A stretch of DNA of 15,117 nt from the NCBI GenBank assembly GCA_037447655.1, contig JBBHKE010001979.1, forward strand, positions 1 through 15,117, written 5' to 3'. Source of the stretch: Zygnema cylindricum (Eukaryota; Streptophyta; Zygnematophyceae; Zygnematales; Zygnemataceae). A program made the translations under genes and the position numbers. The notes beneath the pieces were generated by a model. The model saw only the letters and a list, made by a program, of their open reading frames with translations, made no database searches and was not told the origin of the DNA. Of the stretch, positions 8,405 to 15,117 are shown piece after piece. Numbering within the stretch: position 1 is the stretch's first letter; each line of letters opens with the position of its first letter.

Positions 8405-8626
8405 CACTACACCGTGTATCGCTATTAGTGTTTATAATTTTTTGCCAATTAAAACATATTTTCTCCGTACGCTTTTGTCCGATTTTCAATTTGAGACCGT
8501 CAATCGGAAGCTGAGAATCTTAGCTTTCAATCGAAACCGTCATATCTAAGAACCGACATGCGTGTACGGAGAAAAGACGTTTAAAGAGACGAAAAAAACA
8601 TTAACACTAATAACGATTCAAAGTGT
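8405..8626. repeat. Palindromic (foldback) MITE-like element
   Basis: The two halves are imperfect reverse complements. The outer ends pair ATCGCTATTAGTGTT (from about 8408) with AACACTAATAACGAT (to about 8618). Further in, TTTTCTCCGTAC (from 8459) pairs with GTACGGAGAAAA (to about 8574). The centre folds on AAGCTGAGA/TCTTAGCTT near 8519. Such RNA or DNA could form one long hairpin with arms near 100 bases. Related motifs, CGTTATTAGCGTTAA and TATTAGTGTTAATG, also lie just outside at about 8289-8320, suggesting an older neighbouring copy. I could not define a target-site duplication. Confidence 0.7.
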
Positions 8627-8775
8627 ACATAGACCGACGCACGAAACGAAACAATAAGTAAACAGACGCGACTTCGGCCGATCCCCCGATTCTCCCAATA
8701 TCCCAACACCTCATTTAATCTGTCCTCCATTTTCACTTTGGTCAAATTTCTCCTTCCCTTTGTTTTGCCCCACAG

Positions 8776-8937
8776 CCCCTTCTCCAGCGCACTGCTGCAT
8801 GGCTGGCAAAGCGACGTGACGATTCGAGGCGCTCCTTCCGCCTCGAGGAATCTCACTCGCATGGATTGTCAGGGGCGCCAGAAAAAGTCACACTGGCATA
8901 TATTGTGTGGGCACTGGCATCCGCAGGATACACGCAG
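8776..8937 (+). CDS. A2M exon (first visible): thioester-domain helices
   Basis: The exon follows a good acceptor (TTTTGCCCCACAG) and ends CAG before GTATGC. It encodes 54 residues, beginning PLLQRTAAWLAKRRD and ending AYIVWALASAGYTQ. In relatives as I recall them, the segment after RRD is Gly-rich (GKGGF); here it reads DSRRSF, a local departure. The phase-0 5' edge means another coding exon must precede it; no start codon is present. Confidence 0.9.
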
Positions 8938-11900
8938 GTATGCAATTATCTGTTAGGTTTGCCATTGTCAGAATGTCGTCCGAGTGTTTTATTGTTTGTT
9001 TAGTTCAGCTTGCTATCGTGTGAAAGATTTAGTGTACCTCAGTTTGGTTTTGTGATATTTTTATTCGTGATTTTGTTAAGCTTCCGCATTGAGACTTCTG
9101 CTCACTCTCGATTTAGTGTTGATATTATCATTAGCCCTCCTCCTTTCTTGGACACGGGATTATCTATATGAAATTTTTTTTAGGTACGCTAGGCGAGCCT
9201 GTCCACCAACCTACCGTTTGTAGAAAAACTAAGTGTCTTCTTCTGTGTCCTTTTACTTCTCTGCATTCTTACTGGCGAAAAACACTGTACTTTCGGCCAT
9301 AATGTGACTCCTCAATTTCTGGTTTTCATTTCTCCTCTTCATCTATTTATCATTCTCCTCCTGTCTTGCAGGACCTTGCACTCCAGCTCGAGAATGTGCG
9401 AGAAACAGCAGTGGCTGGCAACGATCCCTACCTTCAAGCTCTGGCTGCCATATCTCTATACCGCAGTGGCCGGAAAGAAAAAGCGAAGCCATTGGCTGAC
9501 GCTCTTCGCTTGGCACAATTCACGGACGGTTCTGTGCACGGATCTGTTACGTCAATCACACGGTCCACAGGGAAGACGCTGCTCGTAGAGACCACCAGTC
9601 TGGCTCTGCTGACGTGGCTGGAGGAGTGGGAGCATTTTAAGGAGGCGGGAGAGAGAGCGGTCAGCTGGATTTTTTCCCAATGCCAGGGCGGGTCCTATGG
9701 CTCCACTCAGGCCACTGTGCTTGCTCTCAAGGTATGCTTCTGAACCCTTGTCGACTTCCGGTTTTCTTCTCAACAAAGTTTTTAAGATTCGGGCAGTTTT
9801 GTCATGCTCGATTGCACCAAACAACGGCATTACTGTGGATTATGTTATCTTTGATCAAAGTCTCAAATTTCAGTTTTGGAGTACAAAATTTGAGCTAGTG
9901 CATATGCACCAAATCTGAGAATTACAAGCATGGATTCACTATAACCACACCGTTAAACCTTGCAAACACAACCCACAATGGTGGACGGAAACATGATGAT
10001 GTAGGCTCTTCTTGCGTATAATGACAAGCTTCACGATACAACGGCTCCCAATGGCACTGCTTCGTTGTTGGTGGATGGCGATAAAGTTGCAACGGTGGAA
10101 ATCAAAGGTCGGTCAGGAACTCCATTGGTTCTCCAGCTTCCAGAAAGCAGGGCAGGAAATTTCCACGCCTGGAAAAGGCACAGGGTGGGAGTGAGCATGG
10201 AAGGAGGTTTCTCCATGCCCTATACAGTACAGGTCAGTGCTACAGTTTTAGTCTTGCAAATTGGTGAGCGAGGAGTGTAATGAACGGGACATTGGGGCTT
10301 GGGCGAATTTTATGACGTTTCAGGTTATGTCGCTCAATTGTCGATTTTCGCGTGAATGAAATGGCTGCGTAGAAGGATGCGGGCAAAATTGTAACAAACA
10401 TTGAAAGCAAGCATTGTGCATTTTCATGAGAAGCAAGTTTTCTGAGGTGTTGGTTGAGATCTGTTGTCGACATCTGTGTGTGTACTGCGATTGAGATTCC
10501 TCAAAATTCCGTTTTTTCCATTAGAAAAGCTTTTCTTGTACTGGATCATAAAATTCCATGATTATGCTGATAATGATACCAATGTCGAATGGACATCCAA
10601 CATTGGAGATGTTACTCGCACTGTTCATAGTTGGCCTGTAGGCTTTTTTTTGGATCCGACATTGAACACATTCATGTTATTAGCATAAGGCAATGACCAT
10701 AAAGAAAACTGGACTTGGACATTGGTCATCAAACTTTGGACATCAAAACCTCGACCATTGGACATTGGACTTTGGACATTTTTAGGAAATTGGACGTCGG
10801 GCGTTAGACATTGGCCATTGGACGCCAAAGTTTGGACATCGGACATTGGACAAACGCCGGACATTGGACATCAAACATTGGAATTTGAACATTGGAGGCT
10901 GGTCATAGGACCTGAGCCATCAGACATCAAACTTCAGATGCACTGGTGAAAATTGGACGTTGAAGATTAGACATTAGGCATCCGATTCTAGACAAAATCT
11001 CATGATGAGGATGGTTGTAGATTGAACCCTGGACAATCCTTTCTGGTATATCCTTTCTCTGGTTTGTGGACAAGATCAATTCATGATCGTATTGATGGAA
11101 ACCAGAAAAATTACGCGCCTCAAGGAAAAGCTAGGTTCTGTGAGATTCTGTGAGGAAAATGATTAGGTTATGTATCGTGATATTATGTGCCACAGAGTCA
11201 GTTTTCACGGCTTCCTTTGATCCCTTAAAAAAAAGTTGTAAGTTCTTGTCTTTCTATCTCAATTTAACGTCACACGACTGAATTATGTTGATGCATGTAG
11301 TCAAGCACATCCACTTTTACTGTAATTACTCATACTTGAAACCACATTTTAACCAGTGTTACCACACAAGTCACTTGATTTTTAATACCCTCTACGGTTT
11401 TCAGAGGCACAATGTTGACTAAACTATTTTTATTCTCGGTTTCAGATCCGTTATCGCAAGATTCAGCCGATGTCATCTCGCAACTCTGCAGTGCACCTCA
11501 CAACGGAACTGACAAACACGGATCTCGCAGAAGGAGACCTTGCTGACATTATCATCAGGCTCTCCAACGAATTAGACCGCCATCTCTTCATGGTTTGAGC
11601 TCTATCTAATTCCCTCTCGCTCCTCTTTTCTTTCCTCCTCTCCAACTCTCTTCCTCTCTTTCTCCCTTCCTACCTCCTATCGTCCTCCTCCTCAGCTCTC
11701 TCCTCCGCTCCTCCCTCTCTCCCTCTTCCTCTCCCTCTCACATCCCTCTCCCTCTCCCTCTCCCTCTCCCTCTCCCCTCTCCCTCTCTCTCTCCCTCTCC
11801 CTCTCCTTTTGACCTATTTCCTACCGCCCGAATGCTGACATTTTCATGGGAATAAAACCTCTTAAAATTTCTTCCCTGGTTCGTGAAGAGTGGACCAATG

Positions 11901-12521
11901 ATAGAATTTTTAATCGGGAACGAGGGAGATGAACTGATGGTGGGAGGGAGAGGGAGAGGGAGCAGGTGGTAGCCATTATCGGACTCCCTGGAGGCTTGGA
12001 AATCCGCTATGACCATCTCAAAGATCTCGTTGCCTCAGGTGTACTGCCTTTCTATGAGGTACAAACTCACCATTGAGTCCTCGATAAATATATGTTGTTA
12101 AAACTCATATCTTACATAGGCATACTGCATCTTACAGATGTATCCTCAAACTGCGTGGACAACTCGAGAAGAATCTAGTCTTCAGTTTTCGAAATTTGCC
12201 CAAAGTGAAGTTTCTTAAATTTGACAGCAAAATGTCGTGAATCACCTAAGCAAACCTTGTCCGTGGGTGCACTGTGACTCAGACGTCATCAACGTTTTTG
12301 TCTTTTTCACGCAGGTCCGGGGCCGAGAGGTATTGCTCTACTGGCGCACGATGGCGCCACGTGCCAGCTTGCAACTACGCCTCCAGGCGGAGGCGGCAGT
12401 TCCCGGGCGATTCATGGGACAGGCGTCACAGGCGTACGAATACTATTCTTCGAAAGCACGTCATTGGACAGCCCCCTTGCGTTGCTCCATTGCACCACAT
12501 CACCGCGTTCCGTTCCAATAG
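8776..12521 (+). CDS. Alpha-2-macroglobulin family protein, C-terminal 398 residues, six exons, 5' part missing
   Basis: A2M proteins are large secreted or periplasmic protease traps; many carry a thioester that bonds to the attacker. Exons are 8776-8937, 9372-9731, 10005-10232, 11446-11592, 11966-12058 and 12315-12521, all in phase 0. Exons 1-3 encode the helical thioester-domain region: AWLAKRRD, AYIVWALASAGY, NDPYLQALAA, DGSVHGSVTSITRSTG, VETTSLALLTWL and the hallmark GSTQATVLALK. Exons 3-6 encode the following beta domains: IRYRKIQP, LTTELTNTDLAEGD, AIIGLPGGLE, GREVLLYWRTMAP and VPGRFMGQASQAYEYY, ending at TAG. From memory of the family, this wording is closest to A2M of bacteria such as planctomycetes rather than animal A2M. 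The thioester Cys-Glu-Gln segment should lie within roughly 100-150 residues upstream; I found no exon for it in this window. The reading frame is intact and conserved, so the gene is probably functional if upstream exons exist. Exon joins are inferred from homology. Confidence 0.93.
9372..9731 (+). CDS. A2M exon: core of the thioester-domain region
   Basis: The acceptor CTGTCTTGCAG follows a strong pyrimidine tract, and the donor is AAG before GTATGC. The exon encodes 120 residues running from DLALQLENV through NDPYLQALAAISLYRSG, FTDGSVHGSVTSITRSTG and LLVETTSLALLTWLEEW to GSYGSTQATVLALK. GSTQAT and the VETT block are among the most conserved features of the family and make this the most diagnostic exon. 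Confidence 0.95.
10005..10232 (+). CDS. A2M exon: end of thioester domain into beta domain
   Basis: The exon encodes 76 residues, ALLAYNDKLHDTTAPNGT to SMPYTVQ. The LALK/ALLAY join reproduces the family's LKAL-AY sequence exactly, which fixes the acceptor at GATGATGTAG even though no pyrimidine tract precedes it. The donor is CAG before GTCAGT. Confidence 0.9.
10650..10985 (+). repeat. Degenerate TTGGACAT minisatellite in A2M intron 3
   Basis: The unit is about 7-10 bases, with core TTGGACAT. Variants (TTTGGACAT, ATTGGACTT, ATTGGAAT, TTGGACGT) recur dozens of times with irregular spacing. It fills the middle of the 1213-base intron. Open frames across it give Trp-Thr-Ser-Asp-Ile-Gly style repeats on the plus strand and are artefacts of the repeat. 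Confidence 0.85.
11446..11592 (+). CDS. A2M exon: beta domain (IRYRKIQP)
   Basis: The acceptor is CTCGGTTTCAG. The exon encodes 49 residues from IRYRKIQPMSSRNSAVHLTT to LSNELDRHLFM. It matches the family's segment in which polar residues precede LTTELT and an acidic EGD turn. The donor, ATG before GTTTGA, is weak, and reading through it would meet TGA at once. Confidence 0.88.
11640..11812 (+). repeat. CT-rich tract in A2M intron 4
   Basis: The tract is built from CCCTCT and CTCCT units, most regular at about 11738-11807. Together with the GA tract at 11942-11962 it forms a complementary pair within one intron. A TGCTGAC branch-point-like motif follows at about 11831. Confidence 0.9.
11940..11965 (+). 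repeat. GGGAGA purine tract abutting the 3' splice site of intron 4
   Basis: GGGAGGGAGAGGGAGAGGGA directly precedes GCAG and exon 5. It is purine-rich where a pyrimidine tract would be expected, and it is the reverse complement of the CT tract at 11738-11807. Confidence 0.9.
11966..12058 (+). CDS. A2M exon: AIIGLPGGLE segment
   Basis: This short exon encodes 31 residues, VVAIIGLPGGLEIRYDHLKD through GVLPFYE, strongly diagnostic of bacterial-type A2M C-terminal domains. The acceptor is GAGCAG, a NAGNAG site that could add or drop one Gln; homology favours the downstream AG. The donor is GAG before GTACAA. Confidence 0.9.
12315..12521 (+). CDS. A2M terminal exon
   Basis: The acceptor is TTTTTCACGCAG. 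The exon encodes 68 residues and a TAG stop: VRGREVLLYWRTMAP, then VPGRFMGQASQAYEYYSSKA, then HWTAPLRCSIAP. The family normally ends close to the HW..PL..I stretch, so the C-terminus is natural rather than truncated. The last ten or so residues are not conserved. Confidence 0.92.
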   Translation, partial: VRGREVLLYWRTMAPRASLQLRLQAEAAVPGRFMGQASQAYEYYSSKARHWTAPLRCSIAPHHRVPFQ

Positions 12522-12663
12522 AGATCACCGATTCAGTTTCAGTGAATATTGCTACCTCTGTGCCGTTGGAGCGTAACTGGTTAACTTTTGTTTTATCAGT
12601 TCGTAGACGGTAGTTTTTGTGTATATGGAGTAAATATAGAGCACAGTATAGTATAGTAGTATA

Positions 12664-12728
<65 letters not shown>

Positions 12729-13061
12729 TTACGCTGTAAGTTTTTGAATTTGTTCCTTTCAAGTAGTTTTGTATGTTACGTATAGTGAGTTTTTTTTTTT
12801 TGGGTTATTTTTTGGGAAACTATTTCGTTTAGTAATTTTCCTACTTCCCCTTTTTTCCAGTTGTTTAATTTTAAGTCTTTTTTTCTCAACACTAGTGTTC
12901 TCAATTGTTTCCCAATAAGCTTAAAGTTGTATGTTTTGTTATCTTGCAAAGAGGTTTTCAAGTGAAATCATCTCTTCTCTTATCCTTCTTAATCCTGTGC
13001 TTTTCTTTTCTTTGCATTTTGCTCACTGTGATGAAATGGAAACCAGTATATTCGACGACCG
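12522..13061 (+). other. 3' flank / UTR of the A2M gene
   Basis: No further exon is apparent. I found no AATAAA in the first few hundred bases after the stop; AGTAAATATA at about 12629 is only a weak substitute. The stretch includes the TG/TA microsatellite. Confidence 0.45.
12665..12722. repeat. (TG)n(TA)n microsatellite
   Basis: A short TG run continues into an uninterrupted TA run of about 50 bases. It lies about 145 bases after the A2M stop codon and is likely unstable in length. Confidence 0.95.
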
Positions 13062-13082
13062 AAAAAAAAAAAAAAAAAAAAA
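13062..13082. repeat. Run of 21 A
   Basis: This is an uninterrupted A homopolymer following GACGACCG. It could be a slippage product or the relic tail of a retroposed sequence; I see no matching retroposon body or duplication. Confidence 0.9.
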
Positions 13083-14150
13083 CGTTTTCTTTGACGCTTT
13101 TCAACTGTTCATTTAAGACCAAAACTGAGGCTTTTGGGGAATCGAGTTGGCAAGCCATGTAAGCTTCAGATGTGAAATTGTGTATCGAAATCGAAGGAAA
13201 AATGTAATTCAATCATGCGGAAAGGTTTGTGTCTCCCACAATAAGGACATTTGCAATATTGGTTACTTACAATTATTTACAATTGCTTGCAATTTTTTTC
13301 AAAATGTACAATTTGGTTTGTTTATTTTCAAGGAAAATATGGCAGCATTGGTGTGAACTTATTGGGCTCAGGGAAGAGAAAGAGGTTAACTGGCATGTTG
13401 AATGTTTAAATTTGCCTAGTATTATTAAAATTTTAAAAGGAACTTGAGATTGTTTCCATGTGGCGCAAGATACCAAACCGTTTAATAACGAGGCATTCCC
13501 ATTGGGAGGAAAACGGTGCTGCTCTTAAGAAAAAAAAATGTTGTTCCTAAGCCTTTATCATATTTGAGCTACAACAAATGGTGTGATTACGAAATCATGA
13601 AACTCAATGTAATATTGTAATACCTTCTTCACCACGACAAGAAGTTAAACCATTTTCCCCTTCATTCCCTTGGAAGGTTTTCGATACATCCAGTCACTTT
13701 CAAAAAAAAAATTATGGCTTTCCCGATACAGGACAAAAAAATTCTTTCGTTGCTTTCCCGATTCAAGATGAAAAAATTATCCCAAACACTGGCCTTTATT
13801 ACAGCTGTAAAGGTTGAAGTAAAGAAAGAACTGAGTTTGCAATATTGCAAGATTGTTGTAATTTAAATTATTCGTTGATCAAGAGAGCTTTTAAGTCATT
13901 CATGTGACGTTTCATCTTTTTTTTGCCTTCCATTTATTCCTGTACTCAAATGGTTTACTACCGCGTTTCCGGATTTTGGTATAATGTTTGCAAATCATAA
14001 AATTCAGTTTTCCTTCAAAAATTACGTGAATCATTTTAGTGTAAAGCACGAATGATATGAAAAATAGCTAATTTATTAGGATTGTATTAGCATTTAATGA
14101 GTTAGGCAATGTTAACAGTCACGACTAACAAACACTGAAACTACACTATA
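13083..14150. other. AT-rich intergenic sequence
   Basis: I see no gene. Short open frames in several phases are unrecognised and lack splice support. Confidence 0.55.
13717..13786. repeat. Two-copy 35-bp tandem repeat
   Basis: Both units (13717 and 13752) begin GCTTTCCCGAT, continue with a CA-G-GA-AAAAAATT pattern, and are clearly related though diverged. Confidence 0.7.
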
Positions 14151-14236
14151 TATTAGATTAGATTAGATTATATTTTATTATATTATATTTTATTATATTA
14201 TATTATACATTATATTATATAATATTATATATATTT
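14151..14236. repeat. TTAGA / TTATA AT-rich microsatellite
   Basis: Several TTAGA units are followed by long TTATATTA-type repeats to about 14236. Confidence 0.85.
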
Positions 14237-15117
14237 ACCACATTATAGTGTTGCAGGTGATTAATTACTAAGCGGTACGAAGTTATGAAAACATGCAAAT
14301 AAGATTGATGGCAGTAGGTTTTTTTTACGATTTTGGAGGATCTCCTCCTTGTCCTTATATTGATGCCTTCTTTTTGACACCTCACATTATATTTGGGAAA
14401 ACAAGTACAAAGAGGTTTCGTCATCTACAAAAAAATCCTTTCTTTAAGCGTTGCCTTTCAATCTGCAATTTCGTATGCAAGAATCGTACAGCTCATAAAT
14501 GTCACTAATCCAAATGTACGGAAAATGATTTTTGTAAGAATTTGCCGGGAGCCACATCACTCAAAACATTCAAACATAAAAAAAAACATTTTCAGCCAAC
14601 AAGCCGTGAGTAAACAGCAACGCAGAGAGAAGTACACCCTGTATCAAATTTAGCGTTTATATTTTTTCCGCCCTTCAAACTCAATTTTCTCTTTTCACCT
14701 TTTCGGATTATCAATCTAGGGTTACGATGGAAAGGTAAGATTCCTAGCTTCAGATCGACGGTCTCTAATCGAAAACCGGAAATCTGTGCACAGAGAAATG
14801 GTGATTCGAGTGACGAGAAAAAAAAAGGCGGGCACTAAAAGCTGTAGAAGCGTACCATCATGGAGCATGAACAGTTGAACACAGAAAAATACCATCATGG
14901 AACGTGAACGGAGGGAAACGCCAACATAGAACACGCCAACATAGAACATTGGACATGAACATCTTTGCAAAAGTCTAAAGCGTCGCATACAGGTTTCCAG
15001 TGCGGTAAGGACAAAAACATAGGAAGGAGCAAAAAAAGAAACAGGAAAGCCTTTTTCTATATCATGCATCTCTCTCTCCACTGGCTGGCTTATTTACAGA
15101 ATCTGATCTATTACTAA
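14237..15117. other. Intergenic sequence with small repeats
   Basis: There is no supportable gene. A minus-strand frame at 14722-15081 is open for 119 codons, but its apparent first codon is GTG (first ATG at the fifth codon), it is hydrophobic without order, and part of it is encoded by the tandem repeat at 14918-14947. Confidence 0.5.
14854..14947. repeat. Short tandem and direct repeats
   Basis: ACCATCATGGAGCATGAAC (14854-14872) recurs with two changes at 14891-14909. ACGCCAACATAGAAC is present twice in perfect tandem (14918-14932 and 14933-14947). Confidence 0.85.

Noticed and set aside
8581-8862. Minus-strand 93-codon frame over the first A2M exon
   Set aside because: It is a shadow of the coding exon on the other strand and extends into the palindrome.
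14722-15081. Minus-strand 119-codon hydrophobic frame
   Set aside because: It opens at GTG, and its FYVGVFYVGV stretch comes from the 15-bp tandem repeat. There is no family resemblance, although a small membrane protein cannot be fully excluded.

Overview
This is nuclear DNA from a eukaryote. Two genes can be read only by splicing across GT-AG introns, and the spaces between them are long and AT-rich, with microsatellites, minisatellites and short non-autonomous transposons. Nothing points to bacteria: there are no operons, no ribosome-binding sites and no dense coding. I cannot name the organism.

Layout. Positions 1-3050 are non-coding, with a ~72-bp tandem repeat (511-775), an A-rich stretch and two CT-rich tracts. 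Positions 3052-3300 are a 12-bp satellite. Directly beside it, on the minus strand in a GC/CpG-rich island (3351-3704), is a two-exon gene for a 71-residue protein with a signal peptide, unrecognised. Positions 4217-5644 hold two inverted copies of one hAT-like MITE family, each with an intact 8-bp target-site duplication. Positions 6427-8241 form a complex of inverted repeats, followed by a separate hairpin-forming palindrome (8405-8626).

The main gene is the 3' part of an alpha-2-macroglobulin (A2M) family gene on the plus strand. Six exons (8776-12521) encode the last 398 residues: most of the helical thioester-domain region, the following beta domains and the natural C-terminus. Its wording resembles the A2M proteins of bacteria more than animal A2M or complement proteins. 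All five introns lie between codons (phase 0). The half carrying the thioester motif, which should lie just upstream, was not found in the preceding 8.7 kb. The first intron is therefore very long and full of repeats, with the small minus-strand gene nested in it, or the gene is broken.

After the A2M stop codon, the rest (12522-15117) holds a TA microsatellite, a 21-base A run, short tandem repeats and no gene I can support.
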